From DT-110 sp030148525 (GTDB lineage: Bacteria; Bacteroidota; Bacteroidia; Chitinophagales; Saprospiraceae), in NCBI GenBank assembly GCA_965227445.1, contig OZ245751.1:1550001-1614000 (forward strand): a stretch of 64,000 nt of DNA, written 5' to 3'. This document shows positions 44,500 to 53,500 of this stretch, piece by piece. A program made the translations under genes and the position numbers. Numbering within the stretch: position 1 is the stretch's first letter; each line of letters begins with the position of its first letter. Below the pieces are notes generated by a model. The model saw nothing but the letters and a program-made list of their open reading frames with translations. It ran no database searches and was not told the origin of the DNA.

Positions 44500-44585
44500 C
44501 TGTGTACAAACGCCCCGATTCACAAACTAAAACCGTGGCCGGGTTGTTTGCAGAAAAAGACCAAGAAACGACGAAAAAGCGAACT

Positions 44586-44936
44586 ATGAGTGATGTCACC
44601 ACGCAAACACAACCGATAACACTGACCGAAGGCGCGCTGAAGCAACTTCAGCGCATTCGCGATGAGCAAAATATCCCTCAGGATCACGGGCTGCGGGTAG
44701 GTGTCAAAGGCGGCGGCTGCTCCGGATTTTCCTATATCCTGGGTTTTGATGTTGCCAAGGACAATGATGCCGAGTACGATATTGGCGGCATGAAGGTGCT
44801 GATGCAAAAATCGCATACCATCTATCTGTTGGGGATGGAAATCGATTGGCTGGAAGGACTCAATAACCGGGGTTTTTCATTCAATAATCCCAATGCTGAA
44901 GATACCTGTGGCTGCGGAACCTCTTTTTCCGCCTAG
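44586..44936 (+). CDS. A-type iron-sulfur carrier (IscA/ErpA/SufA family)
   Basis: 116 residues from MSDVTTQTQPITLTEGAL. The three cluster-binding cysteines are C45 (GGGCSGFSY), C108 and C110 (EDTCGCGTSFS). The protein accepts Fe-S clusters from a scaffold and hands them to target enzymes in the cytosol. It is monocistronic, with a promoter box about 87 nt upstream and a strong terminator 22 nt downstream. The frame extends upstream to 44412, but that part overlaps the promoter. Which subtype it is cannot be decided from sequence alone. Confidence 0.94.
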   Translation: MSDVTTQTQPITLTEGALKQLQRIRDEQNIPQDHGLRVGVKGGGCSGFSYILGFDVAKDNDAEYDIGGMKVLMQKSHTIYLLGMEIDWLEGLNNRGFSFNNPNAEDTCGCGTSFSA

Positions 44937-44957
44937 TGATTTCCCTTCCCTTGCGGG

Positions 44958-44995
44958 AAAAAGGGCTGACTTCCGACGAAGTCAGCCCTTTTTTT
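44958..44995 (+). terminator. rho-independent terminator after the Fe-S carrier gene
   Basis: Perfect 13-bp stem AAGGGCTGACTTC / GAAGTCAGCCCTT with loop CGAC and a T-run (44961-44995). Confidence 0.93.
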
Positions 44996-45062
44996 GTGCT
45001 GGCTTTCGCAAAAAAATATTTTTACGTGTACCTTATGTCCCAGAATAAGCTATACCAGAAGT

Positions 45063-47402
45063 ATGAAAAAACAACTACTCTTCGCCGGCACCCGGCGATT
45101 TTCCATGGCTGCCATTTTCCTGGCCTTGGCCATCCAGCTGTCCGGGCAGAATGTCCGCCTTACCATTGATTCTCCGGCTAGTATCAGCGGGGAATATGGC
45201 GTTAATATTGCAGGTTTTGGGCCTGCGATCTGCGATCTTACCGAAGTAAATGGCGACTTCGCCCTGATTTCCGATGGGGCAGGCGGAACGCTGGGCTGCG
45301 ATACGGTAATGAACGACATGTCGGGCCTTATCGCCGTCATTGACCGGGGTGTCTGTAATTTTTCGATCAAAGTGTTCAACGCTCAGCAAGCGGGGGCTAA
45401 GGCGGTGTTGGTGCTCAATAATAACCCGGATAACGGATTGATCACCATGGCTCCGGGTGACCTGGCTGACCAGGTGACTATCCCTTCCTTTTTCATGCGG
45501 ACGACCGATGGGGAAACGCTGAAATCGGCCCTTTCGGAAGGGGTCACCGGCACTTTTGAACGGATCGATGTGGTAGATGACTTCGATGGAGAAGTAGTGT
45601 ATTACGAAGATTTTAACGGCGGCTTCAACGGCTGGTCTACGACCGGATTGTCTTGCTTCGGTACGGGAGCGGAAAACGCCGCCTGGGAATGGGTAGGTGG
45701 TGGTTCCTTACAAAGTGACTGCTTCGGGACAGGATTTACTACCCAATCACCGACACGCTGTAACGGCGTTTTACTGTTCCATTCCGAATTCAACGATAAC
45801 CTCGGTGATTGCAGCGATGGTTTGGGAACTGGCCCTTGCCCGGCTCCGCAAGTGGCCCAACTTACGTCGCCCCCCATCGATCTGACAGGCTCCGATGCAG
45901 GTAGTTATAGTCTGCGCTTCCACCAATTGACAGCTCAATTTCAGAGTGATTACATGGTTACCTGGAGTACCGATGGCGGCATTACCTGGGATACGTCAGC
46001 CGTTAATACAGGACTGGAAACGTTTGATCTAAATGTGGACCCTGCGGTCTCGGTACCAATGCCCGGCACCGGAGACGCAGACTCGATTATCGTGCGGCTC
46101 ACGTATTTTGCAAATTACTATTTCTGGGCTATCGATGACGTACAGATCATTGCTCAGGAGGCCAACAACCTGCGGGTCAACGAAGACTTCTATGCCATAC
46201 CACCCAATGCCCAGTTTCCCCTGAGCCAGGCCGAGCCCATACCTTTTTTGGCAGATATTGAGAATGTGGGTGCGCTCACTCAGCCCAATACCACCCTCAA
46301 TGTGTCGATTTTCAATCAGGACGGCAACGAAGTCTTTAATGAGGACTTGGAATACGGCAACGTACCCGGCAATACCCTGGTCGAAAACGTACCCTTTGGG
46401 CCTACCTTCGTTCCGGCTGATACGGGAACCTTTACCGGGTTCTATCAGATACGGTCCGATAGTATGGATTTCGATACGACTAATAACGTACAGGCCTTTG
46501 TCTTCCGGGCCACCCAAAATTTATTTGCTAAGGAGGGAGGAGCAACCCGCCCCATCATTCCCGCTGCGGGCAATTGGGATGCCGGCGAAGTTCATTCCTG
46601 GGCTTACGGCAATCATTTCTACGTACCGAATGGTGAGGGGCAGTTCATTCAAACAATACAGTTCGCTCTGGGCGATCCGGCGAATGATGCCGGTCAATCC
46701 ATTGCACTTTCTGTGTATGAATGGCCCGATGATGCTAATAATGACGGGATAGCCGACCGCAGTGAAATTACTCAGGTCGGGTTCGATATATATACCATCA
46801 CCGGTAATGAGGCTGCCGGAGGCATCATTGAAGTTCCTTTCCCAACCCTCGACGACCCCATCGCACTGAAGGACGATATGGGGTACCTGGTGATGCTCGA
46901 ATACTATGCATCCGACGAAACAACCGTTTCTTTTGCGGCCAGTGAGGATTTTGATTACAATGCCTCCGTATTTCTTTCCCAGGTACAGGGAATGCCCCGA
47001 TACTCGGGCGTATTGGGGATTGAGGGTGACTTGTCCACTGCCAATTTCAGCACGGTTGGCTTCGGACGTGATATTGTGCCTACCGTACGCATGACGGTGG
47101 GTAGTGAGCCGATAACCAGTACTCGCGAACCAGCACAAAATCTGAACGATCAATTTTTCGTATTTCCGAACCCAACTGTACAACAGCTGAATGTACGCTT
47201 AGCCCTGGCCGAGCAGGCCGATGAGGCCCGGGTGGAAATATTTGATATGTCGGGCCGTTTGCAATGGTACCGCACCTGGTCTCGGGTTCGGACCGAGCAA
47301 TTACCCGTCGATGTGTCTGACCTGCCCGCGGGTACTTATACCGTGCGTATTGTCACCAACAATGGAGTCGGCAGCCAGCGATTCATGATTACCGGACATT
47401 AA
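45063..47402 (+). CDS. secreted PA-domain protein with T9SS C-terminal sorting domain
   Basis: 779 residues from MKKQLLFAGTRRFSMAAIF, giving a signal peptide ending near LSGQ. Residues about 40-190 form a protease-associated (PA) domain (VIDRGVCNFSIKVFNAQQAG, AKAVLVLNNNPDNGLI), normally a substrate-binding lid in peptidases. No peptidase domain follows; instead there are beta-sandwich segments (FNGWSTTGL; VTWSTDGGITWDTS) and a C-terminal T9SS domain (FVFPNPTVQQLNVRL ending GSQRFMITGH). Probably exported to the surface. A glycosylasparaginase gene begins 8 nt after it, so the two are co-expressed. Confidence 0.88.
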   Translation: MKKQLLFAGTRRFSMAAIFLALAIQLSGQNVRLTIDSPASISGEYGVNIAGFGPAICDLTEVNGDFALISDGAGGTLGCDTVMNDMSGLIAVIDRGVCNFSIKVFNAQQAGAKAVLVLNNNPDNGLITMAPGDLADQVTIPSFFMRTTDGETLKSALSEGVTGTFERIDVVDDFDGEVVYYEDFNGGFNGWSTTGLSCFGTGAENAAWEWVGGGSLQSDCFGTGFTTQSPTRCNGVLLFHSEFNDNLGDCSDGLGTGPCPAPQVAQLTSPPIDLTGSDAGSYSLRFHQLTAQFQSDYMVTWSTDGGITWDTSAVNTGLETFDLNVDPAVSVPMPGTGDADSIIVRLTYFANYYFWAIDDVQIIAQEANNLRVNEDFYAIPPNAQFPLSQAEPIPFLADIENVGALTQPNTTLNVSIFNQDGNEVFNEDLEYGNVPGNTLVENVPFGPTFVPADTGTFTGFYQIRSDSMDFDTTNNVQAFVFRATQNLFAKEGGATRPIIPAAGNWDAGEVHSWAYGNHFYVPNGEGQFIQTIQFALGDPANDAGQSIALSVYEWPDDANNDGIADRSEITQVGFDIYTITGNEAAGGIIEVPFPTLDDPIALKDDMGYLVMLEYYASDETTVSFAASEDFDYNASVFLSQVQGMPRYSGVLGIEGDLSTANFSTVGFGRDIVPTVRMTVGSEPITSTREPAQNLNDQFFVFPNPTVQQLNVRLALAEQADEARVEIFDMSGRLQWYRTWSRVRTEQLPVDVSDLPAGTYTVRIVTNNGVGSQRFMITGH

Positions 47403-47410
47403 ATAGAACT

Positions 47411-48379
47411 ATGACCAATAACAGACGCCAATTTTTACAACTAGGATTTCTTTCTGCCCTGAGTACACCTTTCTGGTCGGCGGTTCCCCGAAAAAGGAAA
47501 CGCTCGACCAAACCACTGGTCATTGCGACCTGGAATAATGCCAAAGCCTGCGAAGCGGCCTTTGCCAGCTTGCAATCGGGCGGAAAAGCCCTCGATGCGG
47601 TCGAGCAGGGTGCCATGGTGCCCGAGGCCGATCCCAATGACCGTTCCGTAGGCTACGGCGGTCGTCCCGACCGGGAAGGTCGTGTAACCCTCGATTCCTG
47701 CGTTATGGATCACCGGGGAAACTGCGGGTCAGTCGTTTTTCTGGAAGAGATCAAACACGCCGTACAGGTGGCCCGCAAAGTGATGGAGGAGACGCCCCAC
47801 GTCATCCTGGCCGGGGAAGGTGCCCAGCAATTCGCGGTGGAACAGGGATTCGAACGGGAAAACCTCCTCACGGAAGCCTCCCGCAAAGATTGGCAAAACT
47901 GGCTGAAAACCTCGGATTATAAGCCGGTCATCAATATCGAAAACCACGATACTATCGGTATTCTGGCACAAGACACCGATGGCGACCTGTCGGGGGCCTG
48001 CACTACCAGCGGGGCCGCCTACAAAATGCGGGGTCGGGTAGGAGACTCACCCATTATCGGAGCCGGCCTGTATGTAGATAATCAGGTGGGGGCCGCCGTT
48101 GGTACCGGCCTCGGCGAAGCCCTCCTGCGCACCGTGGGTTCCTACCTGGTGGTGGAGTTCATGCGCCAGGGAGATCATCCCCAGCGCGCCTGTCGAAAAG
48201 CGATCAATCGCGTCATGGAGCACCATCCGGATACCTACCTCGATTTTCAGATCGGCCTGATCGCCACCGACATCAGCGGGCGCACCGGTGCTTACAGTAT
48301 TCAGCCCGGGTTCACCTACGCCGTCATGACGGAGGATGGGGTGGAAACGTTTTCAGCGCCTTCGGCATTGGAAGACTGA
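47411..48379 (+). CDS. N4-(beta-N-acetylglucosaminyl)-L-asparaginase (glycosylasparaginase)
   Basis: 322 residues of the Ntn-hydrolase fold. Autocleavage would occur before T181 in NIENHDTIGILAQDTDGDLS; the substrate loop GACTTSGAAYKMRGRVGDSP and GAGLYVDNQVGAAVGTG are family hallmarks. It cuts the GlcNAc-Asn bond of N-glycopeptides. A Tat-like signal (NRRQFLQLGFLSALSTPFWS) indicates export. Eight nt after the PA-domain gene, so possibly both serve glycoprotein breakdown outside the cytosol. Confidence 0.94.
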   Translation: MTNNRRQFLQLGFLSALSTPFWSAVPRKRKRSTKPLVIATWNNAKACEAAFASLQSGGKALDAVEQGAMVPEADPNDRSVGYGGRPDREGRVTLDSCVMDHRGNCGSVVFLEEIKHAVQVARKVMEETPHVILAGEGAQQFAVEQGFERENLLTEASRKDWQNWLKTSDYKPVINIENHDTIGILAQDTDGDLSGACTTSGAAYKMRGRVGDSPIIGAGLYVDNQVGAAVGTGLGEALLRTVGSYLVVEFMRQGDHPQRACRKAINRVMEHHPDTYLDFQIGLIATDISGRTGAYSIQPGFTYAVMTEDGVETFSAPSALED

Positions 48380-48386
48380 AGATTTT

Positions 48387-48437
48387 TAGAGGCTAGATAG
48401 AAGATTCAGACTGTCTAATTCTTCTATCTAGCCTCTA
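48387..48437. terminator. perfect 18-bp hairpin between convergent genes
   Basis: TAGAGGCTAGATAGAAGA at 48387-48404 pairs perfectly with 48420-48437. Same family as 1294-1346; in both places it separates convergent genes, supporting a bidirectional terminator role. No long T-run. Confidence 0.65.
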
Positions 48438-48458
48438 GTATCTCCAAGTCTTATTTAA

Positions 48459-48911
48459 TCAATCAATCTTCCGCATCCTCAATATCGTTTCACCCCCGCG
48501 ATCGGGAACGCGCAGTGTGAAGCGATTGTAGGTGAGCCGTTGTACGGCTCCGTTCAGATCGAACAGAAGACCACCGCGATCATCGTAGAAGTACATGTCG
48601 ACGTAGAAATCGATGTCACGGTCATCGTCAAAATATTCGCGGGTAGCGAATAGCTCCCATTCGCCATAGGAGAACCGGCGTTGGGAATAATCATCATAGA
48701 TGACCGTGAAGTCGGGCAGGAATTCAATGCGATCACCATTATACCGGTTGGTGATATTGTCCCGGAACAGGGCGCCGAATTCCTTGTAGTGGGCTTTTTC
48801 GATTTCCCAGACGCCCATGATCCGGTCTTCTTTATTATTGAGGCGCCACTCGGTAATACAGCTACTGGTCAAAAAAGCGAGTACAAAAAGTAGGTAAATG
48901 GGTCGTTTCAT
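48459..48911 (-). CDS. small lipocalin-like lipoprotein of unknown function
   Basis: About 150 residues. Lipoprotein signal MKRPIYLLFVLAFLTSSC. The rest is predicted beta rich, with RIMGVWEIEKAHYK early (similar to the GxW start of lipocalin-like barrels), then strands alternating with acidic turns (YDDYSQRRFSYGEWELF; FDDDRDIDFYVDMYFYDDRG). No catalytic residue seen. Stands alone between convergent aspartylglucosaminidase and icd. The lipocalin comparison is tentative. Confidence 0.75.
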   Translation of the reverse strand: MKRPIYLLFVLAFLTSSCITEWRLNNKEDRIMGVWEIEKAHYKEFGALFRDNITNRYNGDRIEFLPDFTVIYDDYSQRRFSYGEWELFATREYFDDDRDIDFYVDMYFYDDRGGLLFDLNGAVQRLTYNRFTLRVPDRGGETILRMRKID

Positions 48912-49037
48912 GGTTTGCATTTTACCATAAGATACCTGCCGGGAGTGGGTACCCCCTCACCATCATCTGCTTTAACGGCTTTTTTAACGAGTATTAATTT
49001 TTTTAAGAAGGCCTTTTTCGCAGAAAAAGGTCTTAAC

Positions 49038-49072
49038 AAAAAACGGCTTCCCGGATATCCGGAAAGCCGTTT
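49038..49072 (-). terminator. rho-independent terminator of icd
   Basis: On the minus strand AAACGGCTTTCCGG pairs with CCGGGAAGCCGTTT around ATAT, followed by a T-run. Located 28 nt after the icd stop. Confidence 0.9.
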
Positions 49073-49099
49073 GCAGTTCTTTTGGTGAAAACGCCCTGA

Positions 49100-50365
49100 T
49101 TACATATTGCTGATCAGTTCGTCTCCAAATTCAGAGCATTTTAGCAGGGTAGCACCGTCCATCAGGCGTTCGAAATCGTAGGTGACGCGCTTGTTACCGA
49201 TGGCGCCCTCCATTCCTTTGATGATCAGCTCAGCGGCTTCGTTCCAGCCAATGAAGCGGAACATCATTTCACCGGAGAGGATTACGGAACTTGGGTTCAC
49301 CTTGTCCAGGCCGGCGTACTTAGGAGCTGTACCGTGCGTAGCCTCAAAGATAGCTTTACCGGTGCTGTAATTGATATTGGCACCGGGAGCGATACCGATA
49401 CCACCAACCTCGGCGGCCAGGGCATCCGATACGTAGTCGCCATTCAGGTTGAGGGTGGCGATCACGCTGTACTCAGCCGGACGCGTCAGGATCTGCTGAA
49501 GGAAGGCGTCGGCGATAGCATCCTTAATGAGGAGTTTGCCGGCTTTCAGGGCTTCGTCCTGGGCGGCGTTGGCAGCGTCCTTTCCTTTTTCGGCAACGAT
49601 GCGGTCATACTGTGCCCAGGTGAATACTTTGTCGCCGTATTCGCGCTCGGCGAGCTCGTATCCCCAATCCTTGAATTTACCTTCGGTAAACTTCATGATG
49701 TTCCCCTTGTGTACCAGGGTGACGGAGGGACGCTTGGTTTCCAGGGCGTAGTCGATCGCTCCGCGTACCAGACGCTCGGTACCCTCTACAGAAACGGGCT
49801 TAATACCGAGGGAAACGGTGTCGGGGAAGCGGATCTGGGTAACACCCATCTCCTCCATGAGGAATTTCTTCAGTTTTTCTACTTCGGCCGTACCGTTTAG
49901 GTATTCAATACCGGCGTAAATATCTTCGGTGTTTTCGCGGAAGATGACCATGTCGACCTTCTCAGGCGATTTCACGGGGGAGGGCACACCGGTAAAGTAA
50001 CGAACGGGACGAACACAGGCGTAGAGATCCAGTTTTTGCCGTAATGCTACATTCAGGGATCGGATACCACCACCAACGGGAGTGGTCAACGGGCCCTTGA
50101 TGGCCACCAGATATTCATCGATCGCATCCAGAGTGGCCTGGGGCAACCATTCGCCCGTCTGGTCAAAGGCTTTTTGGCCGGCCAGTACCTCTTTCCAATG
50201 GATCTTACGATCACCACCGTAGGCTTTTTCCACGGCTGCGTCGAAAACCCGTACGGCAGCTGCCCAGATATCCGGACCAATACCGTCCCCTTCGATAAAA
50301 GGAAGGATTGGATCGTTGGGTACCTTTAATTGTCCGTTTTCAATCGTTACTTTTGATCCGCTCAT
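49100..50365 (-). CDS. icd: NADP-dependent isocitrate dehydrogenase
   Basis: 421 residues, highly similar to the E. coli enzyme. Oxidative decarboxylation of isocitrate to 2-oxoglutarate in the TCA cycle. Substrate loop TTPVGGGIRSLNVALRQ includes the Ser phosphorylated in E. coli; FRENTEDIYAGIEY and HGTAPKYAGLDKVNPSSVIL follow. The KY pair in HGTAPKYAG and VTYDFERLMDG near the C-terminus match the residues that give NADP specificity. No adjacent TCA genes. Own terminator downstream. Confidence 0.97.
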   Translation of the reverse strand: MSGSKVTIENGQLKVPNDPILPFIEGDGIGPDIWAAAVRVFDAAVEKAYGGDRKIHWKEVLAGQKAFDQTGEWLPQATLDAIDEYLVAIKGPLTTPVGGGIRSLNVALRQKLDLYACVRPVRYFTGVPSPVKSPEKVDMVIFRENTEDIYAGIEYLNGTAEVEKLKKFLMEEMGVTQIRFPDTVSLGIKPVSVEGTERLVRGAIDYALETKRPSVTLVHKGNIMKFTEGKFKDWGYELAEREYGDKVFTWAQYDRIVAEKGKDAANAAQDEALKAGKLLIKDAIADAFLQQILTRPAEYSVIATLNLNGDYVSDALAAEVGGIGIAPGANINYSTGKAIFEATHGTAPKYAGLDKVNPSSVILSGEMMFRFIGWNEAAELIIKGMEGAIGNKRVTYDFERLMDGATLLKCSEFGDELISNM

Positions 50366-50645
50366 TGTAATATTGTATTTTGTTTGATTGGGATTACCGA
50401 AGACTTAGCCAGCAACCGTACCTACCGATTACATCCGTCAGTAGAAATCTCCGGATCAGTCTCCGGAGGGAAGTTGGTTAAGCCGTCGCAGGGTAATCAT
50501 AATAGATTAAAGCAGGCTTTCGCAAAAGCACGACAAATGTACTAAAATTCGCGTGTTTCAAGGGTTGAACGGCTCCCTGTTTATGGAGAGTTTGACCTGG
50601 TTTTATACTCTTTTTTTGCGAAAGCTTGAAAAAAATAGATCGCAC

Positions 50646-51674
50646 ATGTCAAATCCGCACCTGGATCCGTCCGGAGCTTCCTTTGGTGACGAAGACAAAC
50701 AGGTGGAAAAAGCCCTGCGGCCGCAGGCCCTCGAAGACTTCAACGGGCAACCCAAAATCGTCGAAAATCTTCGGGTTTTTATCCAGGCCGCAGTGCAACG
50801 GGGGGAAGCCCTGGACCACGTGCTGCTGCACGGCCCGCCTGGTCTGGGAAAGACCACCCTTTCCTATATCATTGCCAATGAATTAGAATCCGACCTGAAA
50901 ATGACCAGTGGTCCGGTACTGGAAAAACCGGGTGACCTGGCCGGCCTGCTCACCAATTTGGAGGAGGGCGATGTGCTTTTCATCGATGAGATCCACCGGC
51001 TCAATAATGTGGTTGAGGAATATCTGTATTCGGCCATGGAGGATTACCGCATCGATATCATGATCGACAACGGCCCCAATGCCCGCAGTATTCAAATCAC
51101 GCTGAATCCTTTTACGCTGGTGGGAGCCACCACCCGTATGGGCCTGCTTACTGCGCCCATGCGCGCCCGCTTCGGCATCAATTGCCACCTTGATTACTAC
51201 GACCACGCTACCCTGGTCAACATCATCAAACGATCGGCGGGTATCCTGGAAGTCCCCATCACCCAGGAAGGGGCCGAGGAGATTGCCCGCCGCAGCCGCG
51301 GCACTCCGCGAATTGCTAACGCCCTGCTGCGCCGCATCCGCGATTTCGCTCAGGTGAAAGGCGACGGTACCGTCGACGTCAAGATCTCCCGCTACGGTTT
51401 GGAAGCCCTCAATGTGGACGACCACGGTCTCGACGAGATGGACAATCGCATCCTGGACGCCATCATCAATAAATTCAAAGGAGGACCGGTAGGGCTTACG
51501 ACCATCGCCACGGCAGTAGGGGAGGAGGCCGGCACCATTGAGGAGGTCCACGAGCCTTTCCTGATCATGGAAGGCTTCATTCAGCGCACGCCACGCGGCC
51601 GCGAGGCTACGGAGAAGGCGTATAAGCATGTTGGGGTGGTGCCGCCTGGTCGTAACGGGACTTTGTTTGAATGA
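50646..51674 (+). CDS. ruvB: Holliday junction branch migration helicase RuvB
   Basis: 342 residues from MSNPHLDPSGASF, typical RuvB size. AAA+ motor that drives RuvA-bound Holliday junctions. LRPQALEDFNGQPKIVENL start block, Walker A HGPPGLGKTTLSY, Walker B VLFIDEIHRLNNVVEEYLY, sensor region LVGATTRMGLLTAPMRARFG and the C-terminal winged helix with EEPFLIMEGFIQRTPRGR-like residues. The frame is open upstream to 50553 without a ribosome site; the start used agrees with the family. ruvA and ruvC are not in the window. Confidence 0.97.
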   Translation: MSNPHLDPSGASFGDEDKQVEKALRPQALEDFNGQPKIVENLRVFIQAAVQRGEALDHVLLHGPPGLGKTTLSYIIANELESDLKMTSGPVLEKPGDLAGLLTNLEEGDVLFIDEIHRLNNVVEEYLYSAMEDYRIDIMIDNGPNARSIQITLNPFTLVGATTRMGLLTAPMRARFGINCHLDYYDHATLVNIIKRSAGILEVPITQEGAEEIARRSRGTPRIANALLRRIRDFAQVKGDGTVDVKISRYGLEALNVDDHGLDEMDNRILDAIINKFKGGPVGLTTIATAVGEEAGTIEEVHEPFLIMEGFIQRTPRGREATEKAYKHVGVVPPGRNGTLFE

Positions 51675-51889
51675 TGACCTTTGCTCTCTTCGTTCACCCT
51701 GAGAGGTTTTGGGGCGAAAATGCTGAATGATGAGTGCTCAATGCTGAATGTTTTCGGTAGGTTTTACCCTTGCGGGTATTGGAATTGCAGTATTTGTGGG
51801 GGATTTTCGGAACTTGTTTACAGATAAAGGCTAATTCATCATTCAACATTTAGCACTCATCATTATTTTGGCGAAAGCCAAAGCCAGCG
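51675..51889. repeat. RTGCTNA/CATTNAN heptamer repeats after ruvB
   Basis: ATGCTGA/ATGATGA/GTGCTCA-type units at about 51719-51750 and the inverse CATTCAA/CATTTAG units at about 51837-51865 form a potential long hairpin. A GGCGAAAGCC motif lies at the end. No gene. Confidence 0.6.
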
Positions 51890-52543
51890 TTACATTTTCC
51901 GAATAAAAATATCTCCACTCACCGACTCTAATTCCACCTTCGTGGAGCCCGAGCCGATGGTCGAATTCATCTTTTTATTGAAGGCATTACTATTTTCGGT
52001 CAGGGAGAGTTGTTCGAAGTCGGTATACATCTCGCCGGTAACGGTTTTGGCACGTACGTTGGCGGAAATGCGGGCCGGCAGACTGATGTCGACAAATCCG
52101 CTGATGGTTTTGGCGCGCACGGGGCCGTCGACCTGTTCGATCTCGATGTCGCCGGATATGGTCTCCAGGTTCAGGTTGATGCCTTTCGGCAAAAGGACTT
52201 CGTAGTTTATTTTAAAACAATAGCAACCCGGCTGCTCGCAGCTCCAGCAATTATAGTCCTTATCGCGCATGCTTTGTTCTTTGTAGGTCATGGCGTAGCG
52301 CAGAGTGCTGCCTTCCGAAATATCTTCGACCAATACGTCATCTTCCTGGTTGCGGGAGGTGATGATCTTATTCAGGACGACCTTGTTGGAGGAGCTGGCT
52401 TTTACCACAATATTACCGGCAAACTTGAGGTCCAGAACGACTTCGCCGGAACCGGGCTTATCGAAGGTCAGGGTTTCGGTACGCGTTTGCTGTGCGAAAA
52501 GAACAAGGGGCAACAGGCAGAGTAAGGTGATTATGTATTTCAT
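51890..52543 (-). CDS. exported DUF4097-like beta-helix protein
   Basis: 217 residues, signal peptide MKYIITLLCLLPLVLFAQ. Repeated short strands ending in SGD/TGE turns (LNLETISGDIEIEQVDG, VRAKTISGFVDISLPARI, VRAKTVTGEMYTDF, LESVSGDIFIRKM) are typical of DUF4097 right-handed beta-helix proteins. A cysteine-rich segment (NCWSCEQPGCYCFKIN) may bind metal or form disulfides. Last gene of the sigma/HEAT/DUF4097/DUF4097 operon; proteins of this type usually accompany ECF sigma systems, with unknown biochemical role. Confidence 0.85.
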   Translation of the reverse strand: MKYIITLLCLLPLVLFAQQTRTETLTFDKPGSGEVVLDLKFAGNIVVKASSSNKVVLNKIITSRNQEDDVLVEDISEGSTLRYAMTYKEQSMRDKDYNCWSCEQPGCYCFKINYEVLLPKGINLNLETISGDIEIEQVDGPVRAKTISGFVDISLPARISANVRAKTVTGEMYTDFEQLSLTENSNAFNKKMNSTIGSGSTKVELESVSGDIFIRKM

Positions 52544-52600
52544 GTCGAGTGTTTTTTACAGATAAATAATGAGTAGGTGACCCGTACGGGCCACCGATGG

Positions 52601-53371
52601 TTACTTCTTGCGGAGGTAAATGTCGCCGGAAATGTTCTTCAGCATCATTTCTACACCTCCGCCGTTGAGTTGACTGCGAATCTCACGTTGTCCGCCGACG
52701 CGCTTCAGACCGTCTTTGGATTCAGGGAGCTTCAGGTCGAGGTCGGTGAACACTTCGCCGGTAATGTTTCTGAGGTCGAGGTCAGCTTTCGTGGCGGCCG
52801 GCATGGTGATGTCGATGTATCCGCTGATATTGTTGATGGTAGTGGGGCCGGAGCTTGCTACCTGGGAAAAGATCACCTCAATATCTCCCGAAGTAGTAGA
52901 AGCAGTTACGGGCCCCCGAACGTTGGTCAGCATTATATCGGAATTCTTGGTTTCCACTTCGATCTCGCCGTCGATATCGGATATCTCCACCGCATCGCCG
53001 CCCATCCAGGTCGACTCCACAAAGTGGACGTTCATGGATTTGGGGACAGATATGGCGTAGGATCCGCCGCCGGAAGTAGCCTGGCGGATCGTCATCGTAC
53101 CGCCTTCGGCTGATTGCATCAAGCCAATGCCCGTGTTGTCGGTGGCATTATTGTACAGGGGCCGCAGGCCGCGGGCCCGCTCGGGCGGGGGCGTATAATC
53201 CGAGGCTTCGACCTTGATTTCGTTACCGGCTACGCCCGTAATGACCGCATCGGCCTCATCGAAGAATAGAATTAACGTGGTGTTGTTTCCTTTCGGAAAC
53301 GATTTCGTGTTTTGTCCCATCAGTCCCGAAAAGCCGGCTGATACGATTAGTAGGATTAATAGCTGTCGCAT
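52601..53371 (-). CDS. exported DUF4097-like protein (paralogue of the next gene)
   Basis: 256 residues, signal peptide (LLILLIVSAGFSGLMGQ). Same strand-turn pattern as its neighbour: VEISDIDGEIEVETKNSDIM, VTASTTSGDIEVIFSQV, INNISGYIDITMPA, LRNITGEVFTDLDL and a final MLKNISGDIYLRKK. The two proteins probably arose by duplication. Heptamer repeats (GTGCTCA type) fill the gap upstream, between it and the HEAT-repeat gene. Confidence 0.85.
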   Translation of the reverse strand: MRQLLILLIVSAGFSGLMGQNTKSFPKGNNTTLILFFDEADAVITGVAGNEIKVEASDYTPPPERARGLRPLYNNATDNTGIGLMQSAEGGTMTIRQATSGGGSYAISVPKSMNVHFVESTWMGGDAVEISDIDGEIEVETKNSDIMLTNVRGPVTASTTSGDIEVIFSQVASSGPTTINNISGYIDITMPAATKADLDLRNITGEVFTDLDLKLPESKDGLKRVGGQREIRSQLNGGGVEMMLKNISGDIYLRKK

Positions 53372-53393
53372 ATGGTTGTTTTTTTAATGATGA

Positions 53394-53500
53394 ATGCTCA
53401 ATGCTCAATGCTCAGTGCTCAGTGCTCAGTGTTCAATGCTCAGTGCTCAGTGCTCAATTGAGGGGTGACTTCTGATTTCTGACCTCTGATTTCTGACTTC
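53394..53500. repeat. RTGCTCA and CTGAYTT heptamer arrays
   Basis: Nine exact 7-bp units (ATGCTCA, GTGCTCA, one GTGTTCA) occupy 53394-53456. After a 10-bp spacer, GACTTCT/GATTTCT/GACCTCT units (53467-53500) run into the stop codon of the HEAT-repeat gene. Confidence 0.85.
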
